Positions 53,904-62,019 of a stretch of 64,000 nt of DNA are shown here, piece after piece. The notes under the pieces were generated by a model. That model was given only the letters and a program-made list of their open reading frames with translations. It was not told where the DNA came from and did not search any database. Made by a program: the position numbers and the translations under genes. The DNA comes from an uncultured Eubacteriales bacterium (lineage in GTDB: Bacteria; Bacillota; Clostridia; Oscillospirales; Acutalibacteraceae), in NCBI GenBank assembly GCA_900540085.1, contig UQEU01000001.1, forward strand, positions 176,848-240,847. The letters run 5' to 3'. Numbering within the stretch: the stretch's first letter is position 1; each line of letters begins with the position of its first letter.

Positions 53904-54266
53904 TTACTCGCTTAAAATTTCTGCGAGTGAACGAATTTTTGTAACATTGTCGTTTATTTCACGAGAAAGGTCGTGTGAAAGATTGTACTCATTAATAGTT
54001 TCTGCACAAGTGAGAATTTCTTTAAGACCTTTTTTCAATTCATCGTGTTTCATTGCCAAATGAAGTTTTGACTCCATATCAAAAAGTTGTGCTTCAGCAC
54101 GCTTTATAGAGTCACGAACACCCTGACGGGTTATACCTTCATTTTCTGCAATTTCGGAAAGTGAAAGGTCTTCGTCATAATAATAAACAAGAAAATCGTG
54201 TTGTTTTTGGGTGAGCATCTCACCGTAAAAATCAAGCAATACAGATATTTCAAGATTTTTTGCCAT
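53904..54266 (-). CDS. ylxM: SRP-associated DNA-binding-like protein YlxM
   Basis: 120 residues with a sigma-70 region 4-like helix-turn-helix (LSLSEIAENEGITRQGVRDSIKRAE). YlxM proteins sit before ffh in Firmicutes and assist the SRP pathway. First gene of the operon. Confidence 0.94.
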   Translation of the reverse strand: MAKNLEISVLLDFYGEMLTQKQHDFLVYYYDEDLSLSEIAENEGITRQGVRDSIKRAEAQLFDMESKLHLAMKHDELKKGLKEILTCAETINEYNLSHDLSREINDNVTKIRSLAEILSE

Positions 54267-54317
54267 TATTACACTCCTCTCACCTGTCTGTAAAGTATTT
54301 GTTCTTTACAGATTGAT

Positions 54318-54346
54318 ATTATACTAAATACATCGCCTCTTGTCAA
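54318..54346 (-). promoter_or_regulatory. Promoter of ylxM-ffh-rpsP-khpA
   Basis: Perfect TTGACA (54341-54346) and TATAAT (54318-54323), spacer 17. Confidence 0.88.
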
Positions 54347-54393
54347 CAGTAAAATTATATATTTTTCAATAAAATATTATTGTAAATAACACA

Positions 54394-54422
54394 AAAAAGA
54401 GTTATCGAAAGACAACTCTTTA
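54394..54422 (-). terminator. Terminator of the NUDIX/CrtO-like pair
   Basis: AAAGAGTTGTC pairs with GATAACTCTTT around TTTC, followed by T residues on the minus strand. Confidence 0.75.
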
Positions 54423-54439
54423 AATTCTTTAAAAATTGA

Positions 54440-54973
54440 TTATTTATGCTTTTTTCTGTTGATAATTTTAACTAAACGAGGTCTGTTATATCGCTGCATT
54501 ATTATAAAAATCATATCAAAAAGGCAAGCTAAAATTGAGGTAATGACAAATACGATTTTTGCACCGAAAAACATTGAAAAAGAAATCGGAACAAAACTTA
54601 AAAAGCATATAACAAGATGAATAATTTCATTTCTGCAAGTAGTGTTTGCGACTTTTTCAAGCATTTCAAAACTGTTTTTGATTGAATATGAAGCAGGATT
54701 GTAACTCGGCATAAATCTTTTCCATTTTTTAACTTTCAAAAACTTGTAGAGATTTTTTTCAAATGGCTTTTCAGCAAAAAAACTGTCAGTGTATTTAAAA
54801 CTGCGAGGCACAAGAACACCTACAATAAGACGCATTGCAAAATGGTACAAAGTCGTGCCGAAAGTAACAGCCAATGTTATATACAGTTCAGCATTAAATT
54901 TTAAATAAAGCCCCGAAAACAGTGCAGTCAGCACAATTAAAATCGCAGTAACGACTTGTATAACTCTTTTCAT
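54440..54973 (-). CDS. Membrane protein resembling the CrtO acyltransferase family
   Basis: 177 residues, about four transmembrane helices. The central KKWKRFMPSYNPASYS and the late RYNRPRL resemble proteins annotated as glycosyl-4,4'-diaponeurosporenoate acyltransferase (CrtO family). No carotenoid genes are near, so that biochemical name is probably misleading. ATG 54973 follows AGGTG; ATG 54991 has no ribosome site. It is 29 bases after the NUDIX gene and likely cotranscribed. Confidence 0.7.
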   Translation of the reverse strand: MKRVIQVVTAILIVLTALFSGLYLKFNAELYITLAVTFGTTLYHFAMRLIVGVLVPRSFKYTDSFFAEKPFEKNLYKFLKVKKWKRFMPSYNPASYSIKNSFEMLEKVANTTCRNEIIHLVICFLSFVPISFSMFFGAKIVFVITSILACLFDMIFIIMQRYNRPRLVKIINRKKHK

Positions 54974-55002
54974 ACAACACCTATAATTCATTACAATATT
55001 TT

Positions 55003-55458
55003 TTAAATAATTCTTTTAATCAATTTTCCTTTTTCTCGCTTCCATTGAAACTCCTGCAAATTATCATCTTTAAAAAATTCAAACATTTCATCAAAATCGC
55101 TTGCAAGATTATAATTATTAAGTTCTTCAGATTTTATCCAAAACACATTGCCTTCAGACGATGATTTTAATTTGCCGCTAAACTCATTTGTTTTGTAAAA
55201 AAACACAATGTATCGAACATTTTTGTCAGTCTGCCACTGTTTAACACCGCATATTTTAGGATTTTTAATATCAAGACCTGTTTCCTCTTTTACCTCGCGA
55301 ATAACAGACTCTACAATACTCTCTCCTTTTTCAATATGTCCCCCGGGGAAAGTTATACCGCTCCACAACTTGCTTACTCTGTCCTGTACTAAAATGTTGC
55401 CGTCGTCATCATATATCATACACATATTTGTAAGTTCTGCTTTTTCGTAACTATGCAT
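55003..55458 (-). CDS. NUDIX hydrolase (MutT/8-oxo-dGTPase-like)
   Basis: 151 residues. The Nudix box GGHIEKGESIVESVIREVKEETG matches GX5EX7REUXEEXGU, the Mg2+-binding catalytic helix. Related enzymes cleave 8-oxo-dGTP or other nucleoside diphosphate derivatives; the substrate is not certain. Own promoter upstream. Confidence 0.88.
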   Translation of the reverse strand: MHSYEKAELTNMCMIYDDDGNILVQDRVSKLWSGITFPGGHIEKGESIVESVIREVKEETGLDIKNPKICGVKQWQTDKNVRYIVFFYKTNEFSGKLKSSSEGNVFWIKSEELNNYNLASDFDEMFEFFKDDNLQEFQWKREKGKLIKRII

Positions 55459-55485
55459 AGAAATTCACCTAAAACCTTTAAATTC

Positions 55486-55514
55486 AGTTTAGCATACAAT
55501 TTGATTTATTGCAA
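55486..55514 (-). promoter_or_regulatory. Promoter of the NUDIX gene
   Basis: TTGCAA (55509-55514), spacer 17, extended -10 TGC-TAAACT (55486-55491). Confidence 0.65.
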
Positions 55515-55545
55515 TAAAAAAGCACCTCCGAAGAGATGCTTTTAA
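55515..55545 (-). terminator. Terminator of rpsB-tsf
   Basis: AAAAGCATCTC pairs with GAGGTGCTTTT around TTCG, followed by TT on the minus strand. Confidence 0.85.
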
Positions 55546-55558
55546 TTATTATCATATA

Positions 55559-56491
55559 TTAGCCGTTGATTTGTTTTGCAATTTCTTCTGCGAAGTTTTC
55601 TTCTCTTTTTTCAAGACCTTCGCCCTTTGCAAAACGAATGAAACCGTTGAGTTTGATTTCTGTGCCGATTTTAGCAGCAACGCCTGCAACATATTTACCA
55701 ACTGATTCGTGGTCTGTTGCTTTAACAAACTCTTGTTCTACAAGGCAGTTTTCTTTGAAGTACTTCGACATTTTACCTGCAGCGATTTTTTCGATAACCT
55801 GCTGAGGTTTATTTGCCATTTTCGGATCTTCTTTAAGCTGAATAGCAAGAATGCCTTTTTCGTGTTCGATTACATCTGCCGGAACAGATGCTTCGTCAAG
55901 GTAAAGCGGGTTCATAGCAGCAATTTGCATTGCAACATCTTTGCCCATTTCTTCAAAATCAGCATTGTCAAGCATTGCTTCGTCAGCGTCAAATCCAACC
56001 ATAACGCCAACAGAACCGCCTGCGTGGATGTAAGTAGCAGCAACACCTGTCATTGTTTCAAAACGACGAACTTTCATATTTTCACCGATTGAAAGGATGA
56101 GTTCGTTGAGAACTTCTGTAACTGTCTTGTCTGTTGAATCGTATTTGCAAGCCATAAGAGCTTCAACATCAGCAGGGTCAAGAGCAATGATTGTTTTAGC
56201 AACGCCTTTTACAAAGTCCATAAATTTTTCGTTTTTAGCAACGAAGTCTGTTTCGCTGTTTACTTCTACAACAACGCCTTTTTTAGCGTCTTTATCGTAG
56301 TATGAAAGAACTACGCCTTCTGCAGCAATTCTTGATGCTTTTTTAGCAGCTGCTGCAAGTCCTTTTTCACGAAGGAAGTCAATTGCTTTGTCCATATCTC
56401 CGTCAGCTTCTGTGAGAGCTTTTTTGCACTCCATCATACCAACACCTGTTTTTTCACGAAGAGCTTTTACATCTTTTGCTGTAAATGCCAT
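55559..56491 (-). CDS. tsf: Elongation factor Ts
   Basis: 310 residues. The UBA-like start VKALREKTGVGMMECKKAL, SETDFVAKN and HAGGSVGVMV are EF-Ts signatures. It exchanges GDP on EF-Tu. 75 bases after rpsB in the standard rpsB-tsf operon. Confidence 0.97.
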   Translation of the reverse strand: MAFTAKDVKALREKTGVGMMECKKALTEADGDMDKAIDFLREKGLAAAAKKASRIAAEGVVLSYYDKDAKKGVVVEVNSETDFVAKNEKFMDFVKGVAKTIIALDPADVEALMACKYDSTDKTVTEVLNELILSIGENMKVRRFETMTGVAATYIHAGGSVGVMVGFDADEAMLDNADFEEMGKDVAMQIAAMNPLYLDEASVPADVIEHEKGILAIQLKEDPKMANKPQQVIEKIAAGKMSKYFKENCLVEQEFVKATDHESVGKYVAGVAAKIGTEIKLNGFIRFAKGEGLEKREENFAEEIAKQING

Positions 56492-56566
56492 AGTTTGTTC
56501 CTCCTATACTTAATATCAAATAATCAAATATAATTGTCTGTTGTATAAAAACTTGATTAACTAAAA

Positions 56567-57310
56567 TTATTCTGCAACTTCTTCTGTTGTTTCTTCTGCA
56601 GTTTCTTCTTCAGCGTTTGTGTCGCTTCCGTCTCTGCCTTCGATAACAGCGTCAGCCATAGCGCCTGCGATGAGTTTAACTGCACGGATAGCATCGTCAT
56701 TACCCGGAATTACATAGTCGATTTCGTCAGGGTCACAGTTTGTGTCAACGATAGCAACAATCGGAAGACCGAGTTTGATTGCTTCAGATACAGCAATTCT
56801 TTCTTTTCTCGGGTCAACAATGAACATTGCTTTTGGAACTCTCTTCATTTCTGTGATACCGCCGAGATATTTTTCAAGTTTTTCGATTTCAAGTTCAAGT
56901 TTTGCAACTTCTTTTTTAGGAAGCATATCAAATGTGCCGTCTTCCTGCATTGTCTTGAGTTGAGCAAGACGAGCAACTCTTGTACGGATTGTTTTGAAGT
57001 TTGTAAGCATACCGCCGAGCCAACGAGCATTTACATAAGGCATAGCGCAACGCTCTGCTTCCTCTTTAATGCTTTCCTGAGCTTGTTTTTTAGTTCCTAC
57101 GAAAATGATGTCGCCGCCGTCTGCTGCGAGATCTCTTACGAACATATATGCTTCATCGAGCTTTTTAACTGTTTTTTGAAGGTCGATGATATAGATGCCG
57201 TTTCTTTCTGTGAAGATGTACTCAGCCATTTTAGGATTCCATCTTCTTGTTTGGTGTCCAAAGTGAACACCTGCTTCGAGGAGCTGTTTCATTGATACTA
57301 CATTTGCCAT
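56567..57310 (-). CDS. rpsB: 30S ribosomal protein S2
   Basis: 247 residues. MKQLLEAGVHFGHQTRRWNP and ARWLGGMLTNF are S2 signatures; an acidic tail (EEETAEETTEEVAE) ends it. AAAGGAGG precedes the ATG. A folded leader upstream may allow autogenous control. Confidence 0.97.
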   Translation of the reverse strand: MANVVSMKQLLEAGVHFGHQTRRWNPKMAEYIFTERNGIYIIDLQKTVKKLDEAYMFVRDLAADGGDIIFVGTKKQAQESIKEEAERCAMPYVNARWLGGMLTNFKTIRTRVARLAQLKTMQEDGTFDMLPKKEVAKLELEIEKLEKYLGGITEMKRVPKAMFIVDPRKERIAVSEAIKLGLPIVAIVDTNCDPDEIDYVIPGNDDAIRAVKLIAGAMADAVIEGRDGSDTNAEEETAEETTEEVAE

Positions 57311-57346
57311 TTTAAAATCCTCCTTTAAGGTTAAATTCCTCCATAC

Positions 57347-57392
57347 TGCACTATGGCAAAAACCCGTTCTTTACAACCTTGGGTCAAGTGCA
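57347..57392 (-). promoter_or_regulatory. Structured rpsB leader, candidate S2 autoregulatory element
   Basis: On the transcript TGCACT (57392-57387) pairs with AGTGCA (57352-57347), and ACCC pairs with GGGT inside. It lies about 35 bases before the rpsB start and after the promoter. Ribosomal protein leaders often fold this way; assignment as an S2-binding site is inference. Confidence 0.45.
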
Positions 57393-57423
57393 ATATGTGC
57401 GTATTCATTACGAATGCTCAAAC

Positions 57424-57452
57424 ATTTTAACATACAGACCAAAAAAAATCAA
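57424..57452 (-). promoter_or_regulatory. Promoter of rpsB-tsf
   Basis: TTGATT (57447-57452), spacer 17, extended -10 TGT-TAAAAT (57424-57429). Confidence 0.75.
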
Positions 57453-57523
57453 GAACTTTTTTGTTATTATTTGTTATTAATTTTATAAAAATTAATATAT
57501 TACATATTGCAATTATGTTGCAG

Positions 57524-58246
57524 TTATGATTTTTGTAAATATTTTCCGATAAAGTGTTTTTTTGCATTGTTTTCAAGCCTGTCGTCAATTTCCGACAAAT
57601 TATTTACGCCATATTTCTTTTTTAGAGAATTTAAAATAATTTGGTCGGCAAACTCTTGATTTTTCGGCAAAAAAGGGCCGTGAAGATAAGTGCAAATCGT
57701 ATTTTTATAATATGCGCCTTCCGTTTTATCAACACCGTTATTCCCATGTCCTTTAACGACTTTTCCAAGCGGACTTACAGTGTTTAAATATGTTTTTCCA
57801 GAATGATTTTCAAAACCCACCCCGACGGTATTACCGTTTTTAAAAGCAATATTTCCGACAAATCTTTCTTCAGAAGCAACTGTATAAAAATCCAACGCAC
57901 CTATAAAATCCAATCTTTCTCCGTCTTTTTTAACATAATACTTTCCTAAAAGTTGAAAACCTCCGCAAATCGCAAGAAAACTTTTATCATTCTCAATTTC
58001 ACTCTTTATAACTAAATCTTTTTCATATTTTTTTAAATCTGACACAAGTATGCTTTGTTCAAAATCCTGACCTCCGCCCAAAAAATAAATATCATAATCG
58101 TCAACAAGCGGCAAGCCGTATGTTATTTCGTCAATTTGCACCTGTATTCCCCTTTTTTCGCATCTGTATTTAAGACACAGAATGTTGCCGAAATCTCCGT
58201 ACAAACTGAGCAAATCGGGATATATGTAAGCAATTTTCAAAATCAA
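57524..58246 (-). CDS. gatD: Lipid II isoglutaminyl synthase, glutaminase subunit
   Basis: 240-residue CobB/CobQ-like amidotransferase. The nucleophile Cys is in LAICGGFQLLG, FLGGGQDFEQS precedes it, and YLHGPFLPKN contains the catalytic His. It releases ammonia used by MurT to amidate D-Glu in lipid II. Overlaps murT by 4 bases, so the two subunits are made together. Confidence 0.94.
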   Translation of the reverse strand: MILKIAYIYPDLLSLYGDFGNILCLKYRCEKRGIQVQIDEITYGLPLVDDYDIYFLGGGQDFEQSILVSDLKKYEKDLVIKSEIENDKSFLAICGGFQLLGKYYVKKDGERLDFIGALDFYTVASEERFVGNIAFKNGNTVGVGFENHSGKTYLNTVSPLGKVVKGHGNNGVDKTEGAYYKNTICTYLHGPFLPKNQEFADQIILNSLKKKYGVNNLSEIDDRLENNAKKHFIGKYLQKS

Positions 58247-59616
58247 TTATAAAACTCCTTTTTATCAAATTCTTTTGCAAAAAAAGGTCGAAGACTCATC
58301 ATCGATGTATATGTAGGAACTATATAAAAATTCTCTTTTGAGGCTTTGGCTATTTTCGGGAGAATTTTATAATTTTCCCTTTCAATAAGTTTAATTTTAC
58401 TTTCGTCAAAACCGTTCAATTTAAGGCAAAGAGCCATCTCATACGCCCGACTTCCGCAAACATAAATATCAGAAATTTTATTTTTTACATTTTTAATTCC
58501 GTCAAAATCCACATCATAAATCCAAGAAATATCTCTGCCGTCGGCAATATTATCATTTAAACAAAAACATATTTTAAAAGAACTGAACATTTGTGCCTCG
58601 TTTTCAATTTGTGAATTGACAAGAGAAAAGCCGGCAGGATTTTTAACAAGCATAATCTTTGCAAAACATTCGGGCATTTCAAATGTTTCACATCTGCCGA
58701 AAGCACCGTCAAAACTTGAAACCGCTTCATATATATTTTCTCTTTTTTCTCCGAAAGACAAAAGGGCTGCAACAGCTGCAAGCGAATTGTAAACATTGTA
58801 AATTCCCTCTAAATTTACAACGGCTTTCTTATCAAAAACATTCATTTTAACACAAGAGCAATCACTGTCAAGAGAAAAAATTTTTGATACAAAAACATCC
58901 GGTTGTTCACGCTTATATCCACAGTTTTCACAAAAAAATCCACCTAAATGAGAATACACTGAATAATTGTATTTATACTGTGAACCGCAAAAAATACAGT
59001 TTGGAGCATCACTGTTTTCTTTTCCCGGGAAATGTTGATAAGCACCCCTTTCCACCCCGAAAGTCAAAACATTGTTATTGATTTTTTTTGAAATTGAATA
59101 TGTCAAAGGACAGTCTGCATTTAAAATGACGGTAGAATTTCTGCAACGCAAAACAGATTTTTCTATAACGGACAATGTACCCGTAACCTCACAATATCTG
59201 TCAAGTTGGTCTTTAAAAATATTTGTAACAACTATTATTTCAGGCTCCAAAAACTTTGAAACCTGATTGAAGGCATTTTCGTCGCACTCTATGATTGCCG
59301 TGTCTTTTTTACACTTGCCGAAAATATTGCAATGAATTATGAAAGCTGTAACTATTCCGCTGAGAAGATTTGCGCCAGATCTGTTTATGAAATAATTTTT
59401 CCCTGAAATAATCATCTCTTTTTCTATAATTCGGCAGGTAGTGGTTTTGCCGTTTGTACCTGTTACCAAAATAACTCTCACGCCTTTTGAAACGCTTTTC
59501 AAAATAGGTTTATAAAAAAACAAAGCGACTTTCCCAGGCAAAGTCGTAGCACCTTTTTTAAAAAACCTCAAAATGCAAAAGACAATTTTTGCACATAAAA
59601 CGGCAACTATTTTCAT
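58243..59616 (-). CDS. murT: Lipid II isoglutaminyl synthase, Mur ligase-like subunit
   Basis: 457 residues. ATP loop VTGTNGKTTTCRI near residue 52, ECDENAF in the middle domain, and a four-Cys zinc ribbon (CIFCG and CENCG) that is characteristic of MurT. It activates the D-Glu carboxylate at stem position 2 for amidation by GatD-derived ammonia. The pair is outside the dcw cluster, as in other Firmicutes. Confidence 0.95.
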   Translation of the reverse strand: MKIVAVLCAKIVFCILRFFKKGATTLPGKVALFFYKPILKSVSKGVRVILVTGTNGKTTTCRIIEKEMIISGKNYFINRSGANLLSGIVTAFIIHCNIFGKCKKDTAIIECDENAFNQVSKFLEPEIIVVTNIFKDQLDRYCEVTGTLSVIEKSVLRCRNSTVILNADCPLTYSISKKINNNVLTFGVERGAYQHFPGKENSDAPNCIFCGSQYKYNYSVYSHLGGFFCENCGYKREQPDVFVSKIFSLDSDCSCVKMNVFDKKAVVNLEGIYNVYNSLAAVAALLSFGEKRENIYEAVSSFDGAFGRCETFEMPECFAKIMLVKNPAGFSLVNSQIENEAQMFSSFKICFCLNDNIADGRDISWIYDVDFDGIKNVKNKISDIYVCGSRAYEMALCLKLNGFDESKIKLIERENYKILPKIAKASKENFYIVPTYTSMMSLRPFFAKEFDKKEFYN

Positions 59617-59690
59617 CTGTATCCCAACTTTCTAATAATTCATATTTATTTACAGATAAAAATATGATAAAATATCTACGGTGATTTAAA

Positions 59691-60452
59691 ATGGTTGAAA
59701 AAATTGTAAAAACAGTTTACGAGGCAGGCAAAATTATTTTGAATGCCGGCAAAGATAAAAATGTAAAAGAAAAAACAAGCAATGTCGATTTGGTAACTGA
59801 ATTTGATGTACGAGTGCAAAATTTTCTCTTTGAAAGCTTAAAAAAAGACTTCAAAAATTGTACTTTTTTGAGTGAAGAAGGAAAAGAAAATAAAACTTTG
59901 GAAAATGGATATTGTTTCATCATAGACCCAATTGACGGCACAACAAATTTTGTAAAAGATTTCGGACATTCAGCAATTTCCGTTGCACTTGCAAAAGATA
60001 AAGAAATCGTTGCAGGCGTTGTTTATGACCCGTTTTTAAACAATATGTTTTATGCTGAAAAAGGAAAAGGTGCCTTTTTAAACGATGAAAAAATACACGC
60101 ATCAAATTGTGAAATGGAAAATTCTCTTGTACTTTTCGGCACTTGTCCGTACAATCACGAACTTGCCGACGACACATTTGAAACTGCCAAAAAAATTTTT
60201 CTGAATTGTATAGAAGTCAGAAGGTGCGGAAGTGCTGCACTTGACATTTGCTATGTTGCAAGCGGAAAAGCCGACCTGTATTTTGAATATGTGCTTCGTC
60301 CGTGGGATTACGCAGCAGGTACGCTTATTTTGGAGGAAGCAGGCGGAATATCTATGACGCTTGATAAAGACGCTCTTACTTTTGACAAAAACTCATCATA
60401 TCTTTGCGGAAATAAGAAGAATATAGATGAATTTTTCAAAATAATCAAATAA
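59691..60452 (+). CDS. Inositol-monophosphatase family phosphatase (SuhB-like)
   Basis: 253 residues. The metal-binding motifs FLSEEG, IDPIDGTTNFV and RPWDYAAGTLILEEAGG define the Mg2+/Li+-sensitive phosphatase family. It may hydrolyse inositol phosphate, 3'-phosphoadenosine phosphate or a sugar phosphate. GGTGA precedes ATG 59691, and an extended -10 (TGA-TAAAAT) lies about 20-30 bases upstream. Divergent from murT-gatD. Confidence 0.9.
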   Translation: MVEKIVKTVYEAGKIILNAGKDKNVKEKTSNVDLVTEFDVRVQNFLFESLKKDFKNCTFLSEEGKENKTLENGYCFIIDPIDGTTNFVKDFGHSAISVALAKDKEIVAGVVYDPFLNNMFYAEKGKGAFLNDEKIHASNCEMENSLVLFGTCPYNHELADDTFETAKKIFLNCIEVRRCGSAALDICYVASGKADLYFEYVLRPWDYAAGTLILEEAGGISMTLDKDALTFDKNSSYLCGNKKNIDEFFKIIK

Positions 60453-60502
60453 CTTTCAACAAAATAAACATATACGACAAAATCGGTTAGTTTATGTAAA
60501 CC

Positions 60503-60531
60503 TTGAAAAGCAAAACAGATTTTGGTATAAT
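60503..60531 (+). promoter_or_regulatory. Promoter of the DtxR/MntR-like regulator
   Basis: TTGAAA (60503-60508), spacer 17, extended -10 TGG-TATAAT (60526-60531). Confidence 0.75.
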
Positions 60532-60581
60532 AGATATAATGTATTAATACAATCATTATTTAAAACAGAACGGTGAAGAAA

Positions 60582-60953
60582 ATGAAAATTCTTGAATCAG
60601 CAGAAAACTATCTTGAAACGATACTGATTTTACAAAACAAAAACGGCTCTGTCCGTTCCATCGACATAGCAAACGAACTTGAATTTTCAAAGCCGAGCGT
60701 CAGCATAGCGATGAAAAGACTTCGTGAAAACGGCTATATTGATGTTAAATCAAACGGTTATATTGAATTGACCGAAACAGGTAAAGAAGTTGCAGAGTCA
60801 ATTTATGAAAAGCACACTATACTCACTCAATGCCTTTCACTCATAGGCGTTTCTGAAAAAACCGCCGAAGAAGATGCCTGTAAAGTCGAACATATCATCA
60901 GTGAAGAAACATTTTCTGCAATAAAAAATATTTTAAAAAAACACAAACATTAA
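60582..60953 (+). CDS. DtxR/MntR-family metal-responsive regulator
   Basis: 123 residues. SAENYLETIL opens the protein, followed by the winged helix (RSIDIANELEFSKPSVSIAMKR and ENGYIDV), then the metal-binding dimerisation region (EDACKVEHIISEET). No SH3-like third domain, as in MntR and IdeR-short forms. It would repress metal uptake genes with Mn2+ or Fe2+; no transporter adjoins it. ATG 60582 is used because GGTGA lies just before it. Confidence 0.88.
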   Translation: MKILESAENYLETILILQNKNGSVRSIDIANELEFSKPSVSIAMKRLRENGYIDVKSNGYIELTETGKEVAESIYEKHTILTQCLSLIGVSEKTAEEDACKVEHIISEETFSAIKNILKKHKH

Positions 60954-60980
60954 AAAAATCAGCCATTCGGCTGATTTTTA
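60953..60980 (+). terminator. Terminator of the DtxR/MntR-like gene
   Basis: AAAATCAGCC and GGCTGATTTT pair around ATTC, then a T-rich tail. Confidence 0.88.
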
Positions 60981-61109
60981 TTATAAATAACATTTTTACA
61001 CATATCTAAAAGTCCTAAAATACTCCCTTTTACTCATTTGTTATAAATTATTTTGTTATAATAATATCACAAAACAAACCGCACAAAGATTTAAAAGGAG
61101 TATATATTT

Positions 61110-61319
61110 ATGGACGAAAACAAATTTTTAACTATTTGCAAAATTTTTCTTTCAGTATCTGTTATTTCTTTATTTGAAAACACGCTCAATGTTTTCTTCA
61201 ACAGTGAGATAATTGATAATATAATAATTGTTCTAAACATAATTTCAATGATTTTATGTTTTTCTGCTCTTATTATGTTTTTCAAAATAAATAAGAAAAA
61301 TAAAAATAATGACAAATAG
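61110..61319 (+). CDS. Small two-helix membrane protein, unknown
   Basis: 69 residues, two hydrophobic segments (about 8-28 and 34-57) and a Lys/Asn-rich tail. Not recognised. AAAGGAG lies 10 nt before the ATG and an extended -10 TGT-TATAAT at 61054-61062 precedes it, supporting expression. Expression and function are otherwise unknown. Confidence 0.55.
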   Translation: MDENKFLTICKIFLSVSVISLFENTLNVFFNSEIIDNIIIVLNIISMILCFSALIMFFKINKKNKNNDK

Positions 61320-61379
61320 CAAAAATCATATTACAGTTTTACAAATTAGTATATTAAATTCAACTAAGTTAAAGGTATA

Positions 61380-61940
61380 ATGATGAAAAAAAACGGTTTA
61401 AATATAATTATAAGTAAAAACAAACCTGAAAATTTATGTGAACGCAGTGAAACGGAAAAAAGAGTTTACGAAACGCTTGAAAAGTTAAACATTACATACA
61501 CCCGTGCAGACCACAAAAAAGCTGATACTATGGATGTTTGTGAAGAAATAAGTAAAGTTTTAGATACAAAAATTTGTAAAAATCTCTTTTTATGCAATAG
61601 AAATAAATCCGAGTTTTACTTACTTATGATGCCTGCCGATAAACCGTTTGAAACAAAAACAGTTTCAAAACTTGCAGGCAGTTCTCGTTTATCCTTTGCC
61701 GACAATATTTATATGGAAGATTTTTTAGACACAAAATCGGGCTCGCTTTCTGTTTTGGGACTGATGAACGACAAGGAAAACAGAGTTCGGCTTTTGATTG
61801 ACAAAAGTGTAATTGAAAACGATACAATAGGCTGTCACCCCTGTGTTTCAACATCAAGTTTAAAAATTGCAACAACAGATATTTTAAACATTTTCCTGCC
61901 GTTCACAAATCACGAACCGAAAATCATAGACATACCGTAA
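61380..61940 (+). CDS. YbaK/PrdX-type aminoacyl-tRNA deacylase
   Basis: 186 residues of the prolyl-tRNA synthetase-associated (INS/YbaK) fold. ITYTRADHKKADTMDVCEE opens it, KNLFLCNRNKSEFYLLMM forms the core strand pair, and GCHPCVSTSSLKI is the place of the usual HP(x)V(N)T(A) substrate motif. It would clear mischarged Ala or Cys from tRNA-Pro in trans. Start ATG 61380 or the next ATG at 61383 cannot be separated by ribosome site strength. Confidence 0.85.
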   Translation: MMKKNGLNIIISKNKPENLCERSETEKRVYETLEKLNITYTRADHKKADTMDVCEEISKVLDTKICKNLFLCNRNKSEFYLLMMPADKPFETKTVSKLAGSSRLSFADNIYMEDFLDTKSGSLSVLGLMNDKENRVRLLIDKSVIENDTIGCHPCVSTSSLKIATTDILNIFLPFTNHEPKIIDIP

Positions 61941-61960
61941 AACAAATATCCCGGATAATC

Positions 61961-62000
61961 AAAAAACCTCTTTTCGTAAATTTACGAAAAGAGGTTTTTT
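61961..62000. terminator. Bidirectional terminator between the deacylase gene and galT
   Basis: AAAAAACCTCTTTTCGTAAA pairs perfectly with TTTACGAAAAGAGGTTTTTT, giving A and T tracts on both strands. Confidence 0.92.
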
Positions 62001-62019
62001 CTTATAAATACAGACAAAA

